Source: Chromobacterium amazonense (lineage in GTDB: Bacteria; Pseudomonadota; Gammaproteobacteria; Burkholderiales; Chromobacteriaceae). From it: a stretch of DNA of 64,000 bases. The notes below the pieces were generated by a model. That model did not search any database. It was not told the origin of the DNA and saw only the letters and a program-made list of their open reading frames with translations. Every line of letters begins with the position of its first letter. The first letter of the stretch is position 1. Positions 41,022 through 50,387 of this stretch are shown piece by piece. A program made the translations under genes and the position numbers. The DNA is taken from contig NZ_MKCR01000002.1 in the NCBI RefSeq assembly GCF_001855565.1, positions 1 through 64,000 of the forward strand. The letters are read 5' to 3'.

Positions 41022-41384
41022 ATGCGCGAACAAATGCTCAAATCCATCCTGAAAGACCTGAACGGCGCCTCCGCCGACATCGAAGCCTCGGCCATCATCT
41101 CAGCCGACGGCCTGACCATGGCGGTGCTCTTGCCGCAGGACGTGGACGAAGATCGCGTCGGCGCAATGGCGGCCGCCATGCTGTCGCTGGGCGAACGCAC
41201 CGCGCGCGAGCTGTCGCGCGGCGAGCTGGAGCAGGTCATGGTCAAGGGCGACAACGGCTACATCCTGATGAGCCATGCCAGCCGCGACGCGGTGCTGGCG
41301 GTGATCGCGCGCAAGGAGGCCAAACTCGGGCTGATTTTCCTGGACGCCAAGCGCGCCGCCCGCGCCATCGCCGAAATCCTGTGA
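41022..41384 (+). CDS. Roadblock/LC7-domain protein (MglB-like)
   Basis: A 120-residue protein that is a single Roadblock/LC7 domain. The ASAIISADGLTMAVLLP strand-turn-strand and the KGDNGYILMSHASRDAVLAV central block are characteristic. Such proteins are co-regulators or GAPs for small GTPases. GGAG precedes the ATG. It is the last gene of the six-gene operon. Confidence 0.9.
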   Translation: MREQMLKSILKDLNGASADIEASAIISADGLTMAVLLPQDVDEDRVGAMAAAMLSLGERTARELSRGELEQVMVKGDNGYILMSHASRDAVLAVIARKEAKLGLIFLDAKRAARAIAEIL

Positions 41385-41464
41385 GGCCGCTTGCCATCTC
41401 CCGCGCGCGTGAGAACCGAAGCAAGCCATCGCCATTCGGCGCGCCCCGAATCGCCCCGACAGCA

Positions 41465-41495
41465 AACAGCCCCGCTCATGGCGGGGCTGTTGGTT
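41465..41495. terminator. terminator between the GTPase operon and gltX
   Basis: A perfect 11-bp stem (AACAGCCCCGC / GCGGGGCTGTT) with a 5-nt loop and a short T-rich tail lies in the tail-to-tail gap. Confidence 0.65.
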
Positions 41496-41515
41496 TAGCC
41501 GGCTGACAGGCCAGT

Positions 41516-42901
41516 TCAGCCGCGGATGCGGCGCAGCACTTCTTCCTTGCCGATCAAGGCCAATACGGCGTCCACCGACGGCGTCTGCGTGGTGCCGCAC
41601 ACCAGCACGCGCAGCGGCATGCCCAGTTGGCCCATCTTGATGCCTTCGTCGGCGCAGAAGGGCTTGAACAGCTCATGGATGGATTCGGCGGTCCAGGCTT
41701 CCAGCGCGGCCAGACGGTCGGCGAAGCGGCCCATGCGCGCCACGGCGTCGCCGGCCAGATGCTTCTCCACATCTGCGGCGGCCGGCTGGCGCTTCTGGTA
41801 GAAGTAATCAGCCTCCACGGCCAAGGCGTTCAGATCCTGCACGCGATCCTTCACCAGCGCGATCACATCGGTCAGCGCCGGGCCATTCGCCGCTTCGATG
41901 CCGGCGGCGGCCAGACGCGGGGCGATCAGCTCCGCCAGGCGAGCGTTGTCGGCGGCCTTGATGTGCTGGGCGTTCAGCCACATGAATTTTTCATGGTTGA
42001 AACGGCTGGCAGACGGGCTCACCGCCTCCAGCGTGAACCATTCGACAAACTGCTCCATGGTGAAGAATTCGTCGTCGCCGTGGCCCCAGCCCAGGCGCGC
42101 CAGATAGTTCAGCAGCGCTTCCGGCAGGATGCCCTTGTCGGCGTAGTCCACCACGCTGACCGCGTCGCGGCGCTTGGACATCTTCTGGCCATCTTCATTC
42201 AGGATCATCGGCAGGTGGCCGTACACCGGCAGCGGCGCGTTCAGCGCCTTCAGGATGTTGATCTGGCGCGGGGTGTTGTTGACGTGGTCGTCGCCGCGGA
42301 TCACGTGGGTGATCTGCATGTCCCAGTCGTCCACCACCACGCAGAAGTTGTAGGTGGGGCTGCCGTCCGGACGGGCGATGATCAGGTCGTCCAGCTCTTC
42401 ATTGGAGATTTCGATGCGCCCTTTGACCGCGTCGTCCCAGGCCACCACGCCGGAGAGCGGCGTCTTGAAGCGCACCACCGGCTGCACGCCCTCCGGAATC
42501 GCCGGCAGGGTCTTGCCGGCTTCCGGACGCCAGCGGCGGTCGTAGCGCGGCTTCTCGCCGCGCGCCTCTTGCTCGGCTCGCATCGTTTCCAGCTCTTCCT
42601 TGCTGCAATAGCAATGGTAGGCATGGCCGGAGGCCAGCAACTGTTGGATCACTTCCTTGTAGCGGTCGAAACGGTGCGTCTGATAGAACGGGCCCTCGTC
42701 GTAGTCCAAACCCACCCAGTGCATGCCGTCCAGAATGGCCTTGACCGATTCCGGCGTGGAGCGCTCCAGGTCGGTGTCTTCGATGCGCAGCACGAATACG
42801 CCCTTATTCTTGCGGGCAAAAGCCCAGGAGAACAGCGCAGTGCGGACGCCGCCGATGTGCAGGTAACCGGTGGGACTGGGAGCGAAGCGGGTACGGATCA
42901 T
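41516..42901 (-). CDS. gltX: glutamate--tRNA ligase
   Basis: A 461-residue class I aminoacyl-tRNA synthetase charging tRNA-Glu. The HIGH motif appears as [11 protein letters not shown] (9-17), and [11 protein letters not shown] near 240 gives the second signature. [12 protein letters not shown] block sits between them. The C-terminal alpha-helical anticodon domain follows. Length is typical of the discriminating bacterial enzyme. It lies alone between terminators. Confidence 0.97.
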   Translation of the reverse strand: MIRTRFAPSPTGYLHIGGVRTALFSWAFARKNKGVFVLRIEDTDLERSTPESVKAILDGMHWVGLDYDEGPFYQTHRFDRYKEVIQQLLASGHAYHCYCSKEELETMRAEQEARGEKPRYDRRWRPEAGKTLPAIPEGVQPVVRFKTPLSGVVAWDDAVKGRIEISNEELDDLIIARPDGSPTYNFCVVVDDWDMQITHVIRGDDHVNNTPRQINILKALNAPLPVYGHLPMILNEDGQKMSKRRDAVSVVDYADKGILPEALLNYLARLGWGHGDDEFFTMEQFVEWFTLEAVSPSASRFNHEKFMWLNAQHIKAADNARLAELIAPRLAAAGIEAANGPALTDVIALVKDRVQDLNALAVEADYFYQKRQPAAADVEKHLAGDAVARMGRFADRLAALEAWTAESIHELFKPFCADEGIKMGQLGMPLRVLVCGTTQTPSVDAVLALIGKEEVLRRIRG

Positions 42902-42952
42902 GATGGGTTGGACTCTACGAAAACACTGAAAGACGGCTATTGTACGCCGCCA

Positions 42953-42981
42953 ACAAAAAAGCCCGCAAACAGGCGGGCTTT
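42953..42981 (-). terminator. terminator of the lysE-family gene
   Basis: A 9-bp stem (AAAGCCCGC / GCGGGCTTT) with a 6-nt loop is followed on the minus strand by TTTTTTGTTGG, 8 bp after the lysE stop. Confidence 0.85.
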
Positions 42982-42988
42982 TTCGACG

Positions 42989-43612
42989 TCAGATCATGTT
43001 GGGCAACGGCTTGGCCGGCAGCATTTCCGATAGCAGCCACAAGGCCGTCAACGCCAAGAGCGCGGCCATGGCGCAGTTGAACAGGCGCAGACGGCCCGGA
43101 GAATCCAGAAAGCGGCGAATGGCCACGCCGGAACCGGCCCACACCGCGATGCACGGCAGGCTGGTGAGGAAGGTGATCAGCACAAACAGCGCGGCGGCGC
43201 GCCAGGGATTCATCTGCGCCGGCAGGAACACCATCACCATATTGAAGCCCATCAGCCAGACCTTAGGGTTCAGCCAGTTGAACAGCATGCCGCCCCAGAA
43301 GCCCATGGGCCGGGCGCCGGCTTCCACGTGCTTGGCGCTGCCGGAGCGCGCCATGCCCCAGGACAGCCACAAGAGATAGCCGCAGCCGGCAAGCGCCAGG
43401 TACAGCTGCAGCGACGCCATGGTCGCCATCACCTCGCCCAGAAACACCGTGAGGATGCCGATCTGCAGCGACAGGCCCAGCGTCATGCCCAGCAGCGACG
43501 GCAGCGTGCGGGAAAAACCGAAATTCACGCCGGACGAGGCCAGCACCAGATTATTGGGGCCAGGGGTGATGGACATCACCAGCAGATAAGTGACAAGCGC
43601 AACCAGATTCAT
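42989..43612 (-). CDS. LysE/RhtB-family amino-acid exporter
   Basis: A 207-residue inner-membrane exporter with six predicted TM segments. It opens with the family signature VMSITPGPNNLVLASSGVNFG and contains FNWLNPKVWLMGF in the central loop. AGGAG lies 6 bases before ATG 43612; the longer frame has no ribosome site. It is divergent from a MocR regulator across a 202-bp gap with a strong dyad, suggesting control by that regulator. Likely substrate is an amino acid or its analogue. Confidence 0.9.
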   Translation of the reverse strand: MNLVALVTYLLVMSITPGPNNLVLASSGVNFGFSRTLPSLLGMTLGLSLQIGILTVFLGEVMATMASLQLYLALAGCGYLLWLSWGMARSGSAKHVEAGARPMGFWGGMLFNWLNPKVWLMGFNMVMVFLPAQMNPWRAAALFVLITFLTSLPCIAVWAGSGVAIRRFLDSPGRLRLFNCAMAALLALTALWLLSEMLPAKPLPNMI

Positions 43613-43733
43613 GACGACTCCTGAAACCGCGTCCGGCAAGGCGCCGGCATCCTCGGGGCAGTCCCCCGACTCAAGGCCGCCATCATATGCCTTGCGGCTG
43701 GACAAATACAGATTCAGAAAAATAGAATTGAGA

Positions 43734-43767
43734 CCATAACAGTTTCACAGTTGCAAAACTGTTATGG
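43734..43767. promoter_or_regulatory. 12-bp perfect inverted repeat, probable MocR operator
   Basis: CCATAACAGTTT (43734-43745) and AAACTGTTATGG (43756-43767) are exact inverse complements separated by 10 bp. AACTGT recurs just after at about 43782-43787. It lies midway between divergent lysE and mocR-type genes. Confidence 0.7.
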
Positions 43768-43814
43768 TCAATTTCGTTCGAAACTGTACTGTTTGGATTG
43801 GCAGGGGAGCAAAC

Positions 43815-45236
43815 ATGAGCCAAGAGCCGCTATATCAGCAGCTGGTCAACGAGTGGATCACGCTGATCCAGAACGGCACGGTAAGGCCAGGCGAGCGGTT
43901 GCCTTCGGTGCGCAAGGCTTGCGCCATGCACAAGGTCAGCCCGTCCACCATCCTGCAGACCTACCGCACGCTGGAGGATCGCGGCCTGATCGAGGCGCGG
44001 CCGCAGTCCGGCTTCTACGTCAAATCGGCCGCCAGCCTGCCGCTGCCGCGCATGCGCCGCCAGAGCGCCGCCCACCACACCGGCGAGGTGGTGGATCAGA
44101 TCGAGGCGGTGATGGGCGCGCAGAACCAGGCCGACTTCATCGACCTGTCGCTGGCCAGCCCGCGCGGCAGCGACTTCTACCCCACCACCCGCTTCAAACA
44201 CATCATGGGCCGCCTGCTGCGCCAGCACCCGGAGCTGACCACCGACTACCCGTTCCCGCCCGGCTCTGAACGGCTGCGGCGCCAGATCGCCCAGCGCGCG
44301 GTCAGCTGGGGCTGCGTGCTGGCCGCCGATGATCTGGTGATCAGCAATGGCTGCACCGAGGCGCTGCAGCTGGCATTGCGCGCCACCTGCAAGCCCGGCG
44401 ACACGGTGGGCGTGGAGTCGCCCACCTACTTCGCCCTGCTGCCCATGTTGAAGGACCTGGGCCTGGCGGTGATCGAAATTCCCACCCACCCCACCAGCGG
44501 GCTGGCGTTGGACGCGCTGGAGCTGCTGCTGTCGGAAAAGCGGCTGAATGCCATCGTCGCCATGCCCACAGTGCACAACCCGCTGGGCAGCACCATGCCG
44601 CCGGAAGCCAAGCAGCGGCTGGCGCAGCTGGTCAATGACTACCAGGTGCCGCTGATCGAGGACGTGCCGCACGCCGACTTGTATTACGGCGCCGCCACGC
44701 CAGACGCGGTCAAGGCCTACGACCGCGACGGCTGGATACTCTTGTGCGCAAGCTACAGCAAAACGCTGGCGCCGGGCTTCCGCATCGGCTGGATCGCGCC
44801 CGGCCGCTTCCTCAGCGAGGTGCGGCGGCTGAAATTCTCCAGCAGCCTGGGCCAGCCGGCGCTGCTGGAGGAAACCCTGGCCGAATATCTGGAAAGCGGC
44901 GGCTACGACCACCACTTGCGGCTGATCCGCCGCCACTTCATCAGCCAGATGGAAAAGCTGCGCGGCGCGGTGGCTCTGCACTTCCCGGCCGGTACCCGCG
45001 CCACCCTGCCCTCCGGCGGCTGCCTGCTGTGGGTGGAGCTGCCCAGCCACGCCGACACCATGCAGCTGTTCCGCGAGGCGCTGGCCGAACGCATCACCGT
45101 AGTGCCGGGTGCGATGTATTCGGCCAAGGGCCGCTACCGCAACTGCCTGCGCCTGTCCTGCTGCTATCCGTGGAACGAGGCCTACCAACGGGCGCTGGCG
45201 CGGGTGGGCGAATTGGCCGGAGAACTAGCCGGCTGA
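43815..45236 (+). CDS. MocR-type regulator (GntR HTH fused to class I aminotransferase)
   Basis: A 473-residue PLP-dependent regulator. The N-terminal GntR winged HTH (about 1-75) contains GERLPSVRKACAMHKVSPST and DRGLIEARPQSGFYV. The aminotransferase-fold domain has the PLP Lys at Lys316 (YSKTLAPGFRIGWI). MocR proteins sense PLP or an amino-acid adduct and do not normally transaminate. GGGGAGC precedes ATG 43815; the longer frame from 43764 starts inside the operator. It converges on the SDR gene with 7 bp between stops. Confidence 0.92.
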   Translation: MSQEPLYQQLVNEWITLIQNGTVRPGERLPSVRKACAMHKVSPSTILQTYRTLEDRGLIEARPQSGFYVKSAASLPLPRMRRQSAAHHTGEVVDQIEAVMGAQNQADFIDLSLASPRGSDFYPTTRFKHIMGRLLRQHPELTTDYPFPPGSERLRRQIAQRAVSWGCVLAADDLVISNGCTEALQLALRATCKPGDTVGVESPTYFALLPMLKDLGLAVIEIPTHPTSGLALDALELLLSEKRLNAIVAMPTVHNPLGSTMPPEAKQRLAQLVNDYQVPLIEDVPHADLYYGAATPDAVKAYDRDGWILLCASYSKTLAPGFRIGWIAPGRFLSEVRRLKFSSSLGQPALLEETLAEYLESGGYDHHLRLIRRHFISQMEKLRGAVALHFPAGTRATLPSGGCLLWVELPSHADTMQLFREALAERITVVPGAMYSAKGRYRNCLRLSCCYPWNEAYQRALARVGELAGELAG

Positions 45237-45243
45237 CGCGGCC

Positions 45244-46008
45244 TCAACTGCGGCTGATCGACACCCCGCCATCCACTAACAAGGCCGTGCCGGTGGTGAA
45301 GCTGGAGGCATCCGAGGCCAAGTACAGCGCCGACTGCGCGATCTCCTCCGGCCGCGCCAGCCGCTTCAGCGCATGCAAGCCTTCCACCCAGGCCCTGGCC
45401 TCGGGGCTGCTGGCCGCTTCGCGCCCCATGGGAGTATCGGTCCCGCCCGGCAGCAAGGCGTTCACCCGGATGCCCCGGCCGCCGAACTCGCCGGCCAGCG
45501 CCTGGGTCAAGCCGATCAAACCGGCCTTGCTGGCCGCGTACGCCGCCATATTCGGCAGCCCTACGCGATAGCCGACGAAACTGGATGTAAAGATCATTGA
45601 ACCGCCGCCGCGCCGCAGCATCGCCGGCAGTTGATGCTTCGCCCCTAGAAACGCGCCGGTCAGATTGATGTCCAGCGTGTTTCGCCACTGCGTCAAAGAT
45701 AGCTCCGGCGTCGGCACGGCCTCTCCCAGCGCGCCGGCGTTATTGACGGCGACATCCAGCCCGCCAAAGCTCGCCACAGCCAGACGGACGGCTTCTTGCG
45801 CGCATGCCTCGTCGGCCACGTCGCCGGCCAGCGCCACGGCGCGCGCGCCGCTGGCGGACAATTCGTTCAACAGCGCATCCAGCGCCTGCCGCCGTCGCGC
45901 CACCAAAACCAGGGCTGCGCCGTTTTGCGCAAATAATTTGGCCGTCTCGCGGCCTATGCCGGAGCTTGCGCCCGTCACCAGGGCAACCTTGCCCGCCAAT
46001 GCTTCCAT
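45244..46008 (-). CDS. SDR-family oxidoreductase
   Basis: A 254-residue classical short-chain dehydrogenase. The NAD(P) loop is TGASSGIG (13-20), NNAG stabilises the fold near 89, the catalytic Ser is in FTSSFVG, and YAASK carries Tyr/Lys near 157-161. PGGTDTP and the C-terminal DGG follow. AGGAG precedes ATG 46008. The substrate is unknown; the upstream region borders metY. Confidence 0.92.
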   Translation of the reverse strand: MEALAGKVALVTGASSGIGRETAKLFAQNGAALVLVARRRQALDALLNELSASGARAVALAGDVADEACAQEAVRLAVASFGGLDVAVNNAGALGEAVPTPELSLTQWRNTLDINLTGAFLGAKHQLPAMLRRGGGSMIFTSSFVGYRVGLPNMAAYAASKAGLIGLTQALAGEFGGRGIRVNALLPGGTDTPMGREAASSPEARAWVEGLHALKRLARPEEIAQSALYLASDASSFTTGTALLVDGGVSISRS

Positions 46009-46215
46009 GCTCTGCTCCTAATTGAGTGAACCACACCGGCAAAGTGGCAGAGGACGGCAATGGCGGCGACCCGATTCTTGCCAACCCGGATAGCTCCATT
46101 TCCCATATTAAAAAATGCGATATGGAACCCGCTTTTTATTTCTTTGCGTTTGAAATACTTTGCGGATAAGTTCGAGCGTATCGCCATTGATATTGATTAA
46201 GCGGAGGAGCGCCCG

Positions 46216-47493
46216 ATGAAACTGGAAACCCTAGCCGTGCACGCCGGATACAGCCCGGACCCCACCACCAAGGCAGTGGCGGTCCCCTTGTACCAGACTA
46301 CCAGCTACGCTTTCGACAGCACCCAGCATGGGGCAGACCTGTTCGACCTCAAAGTGCAGGGCAATATCTACACCCGCATCATGAACCCCACCACCGACGT
46401 GCTGGAAAAGCGAGTGGCGGCGCTGGAAGGCGGCATCGGCGCGCTGGCGGTGGCATCGGGCATGGCGGCCATCGCCTACGCCATCCAGACCATCGCCGAA
46501 GCCGGCGACAACATCATCGCCACCCGCACGCTGTATGGCGGCACCTACAATCTGTTCGCCCATACCTTCCCGCAGTTCGGCATCGAGGTGCGCTTCGTCG
46601 ATTACCAGGACCCGGCCGCCATCGCCAGCCTGGTGGACGCGCGCACCAAGGCGGTGTTTTGCGAATCCATCGGCAATCCGCTGGGCAATGTGGTGGACTT
46701 CGCCGCTTTCGCCGCCGAGGCGCACCGCCACGGCCTGCCGCTGATCGTCGACAACACGGTGCCCTCGCCGTATCTGTGCCGGCCGTTCGAACACTGCGCG
46801 GACATCGTTGTGCACAGCCTGACCAAATACCTGGGCGGCCACGGCAACAGCATAGGCGGCATCATCGTCGATTCGGGCAAGTTCCCGTGGGGCCAGCACG
46901 CCCAGCGCTTTGTCCGCCTCAATACCCCCGACGTCAGCTACCACGGCGTCAATTACGTGGAGGCGCTGGGGCCGGCAGCCTACATCGCCCGCGCCCGCGT
47001 GGTGCCGCTGCGCAATACCGGCGCGGCGATCTCGCCGTTCAACGCCTTCCTGATCCTGCAAGGCATCGAAACGCTGGCCTTGCGCATGGACCGCATTACC
47101 GAAAACGCGCTGAAAGTGGCCACCTTCCTGCAGGAAAACGCGGCGGTGGAGTGGGTGGAGTACGCCGGCCTGCCAAACAGCCCGAGCAAGCCGCTGGTAG
47201 ACCGCTACCTGGGCGGACGCGCCTCCGGCATCCTGTCCTTCGGCATCCGGGGCGGCGCGGAGGCCGGCGGCCGCTTCATCGACGCGCTGCAGCTGGTGAC
47301 GCGGCTGGTGAATATCGGCGACGCCAAATCGCTGGCCTGCCACCCGGCCACCACCACCCACCGCCAGCTGTCGCCGGAGGAGCAATTGCGGGCCGGCGTG
47401 CGGCCGGAGCTGGTGCGGCTGTCCATCGGCATCGAGCATATCGACGACATCCTGGCGGACATCGGCCAAGCGCTGAGAGCCGCCGCGCTTTGA
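46216..47493 (+). CDS. metY: O-acetylhomoserine aminocarboxypropyltransferase (sulfhydrylase)
   Basis: A 425-residue Cys/Met-metabolism PLP enzyme of the ~425-residue MetY (not MetB) length. It makes homocysteine from O-acetylhomoserine and sulfide. YTRIMNPTTDVLEKRVAALE binds the PLP phosphate, and the Schiff-base Lys is Lys204 in HSLTKYLGGHG. GGAGG lies 8 bases before ATG 46216. It is monocistronic, between convergent and divergent neighbours. Confidence 0.93.
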   Translation: MKLETLAVHAGYSPDPTTKAVAVPLYQTTSYAFDSTQHGADLFDLKVQGNIYTRIMNPTTDVLEKRVAALEGGIGALAVASGMAAIAYAIQTIAEAGDNIIATRTLYGGTYNLFAHTFPQFGIEVRFVDYQDPAAIASLVDARTKAVFCESIGNPLGNVVDFAAFAAEAHRHGLPLIVDNTVPSPYLCRPFEHCADIVVHSLTKYLGGHGNSIGGIIVDSGKFPWGQHAQRFVRLNTPDVSYHGVNYVEALGPAAYIARARVVPLRNTGAAISPFNAFLILQGIETLALRMDRITENALKVATFLQENAAVEWVEYAGLPNSPSKPLVDRYLGGRASGILSFGIRGGAEAGGRFIDALQLVTRLVNIGDAKSLACHPATTTHRQLSPEEQLRAGVRPELVRLSIGIEHIDDILADIGQALRAAAL

Positions 47494-47541
47494 AATAGAA
47501 AAGGGCCGCAGCAGCAGCCCTGTCATTGGCAATTTTACATC

Positions 47542-48426
47542 CTATCCCGCCTTGGCGGCATGTCCGCGCTGGCTGATCGGCGCACCGGACTCATGCGAGG
47601 CCGGCCCGTCGGTGGCCGGCAAGGGCTGCGGCAGCGTCATCTTGGATAGCCAGGGCAGCGCCGCCAGCTTGCCGCTGGCCTGCGCCTTGGTGCTCTTGCA
47701 ACTGATGCAGACCGGCTTGCCGCTGCGCTGCTTCAGCGCCTCGTCCACCCGCTGGCCGTACAAGGCAATCTGATGCTGATGCTGCCAGGCCAGCAAGGTA
47801 TCCGCCAGATACGGCATCGACGGGTCGTCCTGCTTGTAGTGGTTGCGATAGACGGTGAGCCACAGCTGCCCGGTTTCGTCCTCGTTCAGCAGAATGGTCT
47901 GGTAGGCAACGGTGACAGAATCGCCGCGGGTGACGGTATTGGCCAGCGAAAGCGCGTCATCGTTCTTCATCCGCACGCAGCCATGGCTGCGGAAGCCAGG
48001 CACCGAAGCCGGCGCGTTGGTGCCGTGAAAACCCAGACCCAGCTTGCTTTCGCCAAAGCGGACGAATACCGGGCCGAGCGGATTGTCCGGCCCCGGCGGC
48101 ACTACGGTCTGAACCGGCTTGCCTTTGCGCTTCATCTCGTCCTGAATGGACTTGGGCACATGCCAGCGGGGATCGCGGTAAATGCCGGTGATGTCGAAAC
48201 TGCCGATCGGCGTTTGCGTCAGCATCTTGCCCACGGCCACCGGGAAAATCCGCTCCAGCTTGCCATCCTGGTACAGGAACAGCCGCGCCTGCGGCAGATT
48301 CAGCACCAAGTGCCTGCCGGCCGGATTGATCTGGACATCCGGCTCGGGCATCGCCGCCGCAGCGGCCGGGAACGCCGACAAACACCCCAGCGCCAGCAGC
48401 GTCAACCACTTGCACATACTGCTCAT
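47542..48426 (-). CDS. L,D-transpeptidase (YkuD/ErfK type), exported
   Basis: A 294-residue periplasmic cross-linking enzyme. The signal peptide (about 1-25, ending AAA) is followed by a YkuD domain with GFHGTNAP (His134) and SHGCVRM (catalytic Cys150). Such enzymes form 3-3 peptidoglycan links or attach lipoproteins. The C-terminal ~90 residues are basic with a CISCK pair. The start is uncertain: ATGs at 48426 and 48444 both suit the signal peptide. It is divergent from rlmD. Confidence 0.85.
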   Translation of the reverse strand: MSSMCKWLTLLALGCLSAFPAAAAAMPEPDVQINPAGRHLVLNLPQARLFLYQDGKLERIFPVAVGKMLTQTPIGSFDITGIYRDPRWHVPKSIQDEMKRKGKPVQTVVPPGPDNPLGPVFVRFGESKLGLGFHGTNAPASVPGFRSHGCVRMKNDDALSLANTVTRGDSVTVAYQTILLNEDETGQLWLTVYRNHYKQDDPSMPYLADTLLAWQHQHQIALYGQRVDEALKQRSGKPVCISCKSTKAQASGKLAALPWLSKMTLPQPLPATDGPASHESGAPISQRGHAAKAG

Positions 48427-48556
48427 TCCATTGCTTTGAATCATTCCGTAGATTCTAACAGAAAGCGTTTGCGCAACGCGTTTGTAAAAAAACCAGCACG
48501 GATTGCCGATTTTTGAGAAAATCCGCGCCTTACCGTTTGATTTTGCAAGCAAGACG

Positions 48557-50101
48557 ATGACGCACCCACAGACGATTGCCCTGGTCGAGTCGCTGGATCA
48601 CGAAGGCCGGGGGGTCTCCCACGTTGACGGCAAAACCATCTTCATCGATGGCGCGCTGCCTTACGAAAAGGTTATCTACAGCAGCTACCGCAAGAAGCCG
48701 AGCTACGAAAACGCCAATACCAGCGCGGTATTGAAGGAAAGCTTCATGCGCGCCGATCCGCGCTGTCCGCACTTCGGCGTCTGCGGCGGCTGCTCGATGC
48801 AGCACGTGGAGTTCAGCGCCCAGGTGGCGATCAAGCAGCGCGTGCTGGAAGACAATCTCAAGCGCATCGGCAAGGTCAAGTCCGAACGCATTCTCACCCC
48901 CATCGCCGGACCGGCCTGGCACTACCGTCATCGCGCCCGTCTGTCCGCGCGCATGGTGGCCAAGAAAGGCGGCGTGCTGGTGGGCTTCCATGAGAAAAGC
49001 TCCAGCTACATCGCCGAAATGCGCGAGTGCCACATCCTGCCCAAGCACATCTCCGACTTGATCATGCCGCTGCGCGAAATGATCGCTACGCTGTCCATCA
49101 GCCAGCGCATGCCGCAAGTGGAAGTCGCGGTCGGCGACAAGCTGGACATCCTGGTGTTCCGCAATATGGACGACATCACCGATGCCGACTTCGCCGTTCT
49201 GAAGGCGTTTTCCGATCGGCACGGTTCGTCGGAACGCACGCTGCAGATCTGGCTGCAGCCCAAGGGCCCGGACACCTGCTACCCGATCTACCCGCTGGAC
49301 GCGCCCAAGCTGACTTACAGCATGCCGGAATACGCGGTGGAGATGCCGTACTACCCCACCGAATTCACCCAGGTGAACCCGCAGATCAACGCGGTGATGG
49401 TGGCGCGCGCGCTGAAGTTCCTCGATCCGCAGCCGGGCGAGCGCATCGCCGACATGTTCTGCGGCATCGGCAACTTCACCCTGCCCATCGCCCGCTCCGG
49501 CGCCATCGTCCACGGCATGGAAGGCAGCCAGGCGCTGGTCAAGCGCGCGGTGGAAAACGCCACCCACAACCAGCTGCAGGACCGCGTCAGCTACGAGATG
49601 GCCAATCTGTTCGAAGTGACCGAGGAATCGTTCGCGGCGCTGGGCCGTTTCGACAAGATGCTGGTAGACCCGCCGCGCGACGGCGCCGTGCAGCTCTTGA
49701 AGGCCATCACCGAAGAAACCGCGCCCAAGCGCATCGTCTATGTGTCCTGTAACCCGGCCACCCTGGCGCGCGACGCCGGCGTACTGGTGCACACCAAGGG
49801 CTACACGCTGAAGGCCGCCGGCATCATCAATATGTTCCCGCACACCGCGCACGTGGAATCCGTGGCCTGGTTCGAAAAAACCAGCCCGTGCAAGACGCGC
49901 AAGGAAGTCGAGGCGATTGAAGCCGCCGAAGCCGCCGAGCGCGAGGCCGCCCGCGCCGCGCGCCAGGCCGAGGAAGACGCCGAAAAGGCGCGCAAGGCGC
50001 AGGAAATGGCCGAAAAGGCCGCCGCCAAGGAAGCCCGCCGCGCGCATTACTTCGCAGAGAAGGCTCGCCGCGAGAGCGAATCCCATCCGTCTGAAGCGTG
50101 A
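48557..50101 (+). CDS. rlmD: 23S rRNA (uracil-1939-C5)-methyltransferase RlmD with C-terminal charged extension
   Basis: A 514-residue SAM-dependent RNA methyltransferase. A TRAM domain (about 1-62) is followed by the [4Fe-4S] ligands Cys70, Cys76, Cys79 and Cys158. The SAM domain contains [11 protein letters not shown], the [11 protein letters not shown] motif and the catalytic [12 protein letters not shown]. coli RlmD is 433 residues; here about 60 extra residues follow the catalytic domain as an Ala/Glu/Lys/Arg-rich helix (about 445-510). ATG 48557 is chosen because it begins the TRAM domain. Confidence 0.92.
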   Translation: MTHPQTIALVESLDHEGRGVSHVDGKTIFIDGALPYEKVIYSSYRKKPSYENANTSAVLKESFMRADPRCPHFGVCGGCSMQHVEFSAQVAIKQRVLEDNLKRIGKVKSERILTPIAGPAWHYRHRARLSARMVAKKGGVLVGFHEKSSSYIAEMRECHILPKHISDLIMPLREMIATLSISQRMPQVEVAVGDKLDILVFRNMDDITDADFAVLKAFSDRHGSSERTLQIWLQPKGPDTCYPIYPLDAPKLTYSMPEYAVEMPYYPTEFTQVNPQINAVMVARALKFLDPQPGERIADMFCGIGNFTLPIARSGAIVHGMEGSQALVKRAVENATHNQLQDRVSYEMANLFEVTEESFAALGRFDKMLVDPPRDGAVQLLKAITEETAPKRIVYVSCNPATLARDAGVLVHTKGYTLKAAGIINMFPHTAHVESVAWFEKTSPCKTRKEVEAIEAAEAAEREAARAARQAEEDAEKARKAQEMAEKAAAKEARRAHYFAEKARRESESHPSEA

Positions 50102-50106
50102 CGACA

Positions 50107-50139
50107 AGCCCGGTTTTGACCGCTGAGTCAAACCGGGCT
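50107..50139 (+). terminator. stem-loop after rlmD
   Basis: A long stem (AGCCCGGTTTTGAC / GTCAAACCGGGCT, one bulge) is followed by a T-rich tail (AAATTCTCTTC), weaker than a typical U-tract. Confidence 0.6.
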
Positions 50140-50387
50140 AAATTCTCTTCACATAAAGACAGATTGTTTGATCTAAAGAAAAGTTTTTATCGCGACTTCA
50201 GCGCATTGTGCACACACCGAAACCGCCACCCATCGGTCATGGCGGCAAGGCGTGGCGCTATCCCGGCTTTGCGAAGCCGACCCGCACCGCCAATAAGAAT
50301 GGGCATCAGCCGGCGAGCTTTTAGCCGGACCCATGCCTTGCTCGTAACTCGCCCCCGGCAACGGGAAACCCTAAAGCGACACTTATC

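Noticed and set aside
50140-50387. Purine riboswitch upstream of nupC
   Set aside because: No purine-aptamer core (three-way junction with the conserved loops) could be found; only scattered GC stems are present.
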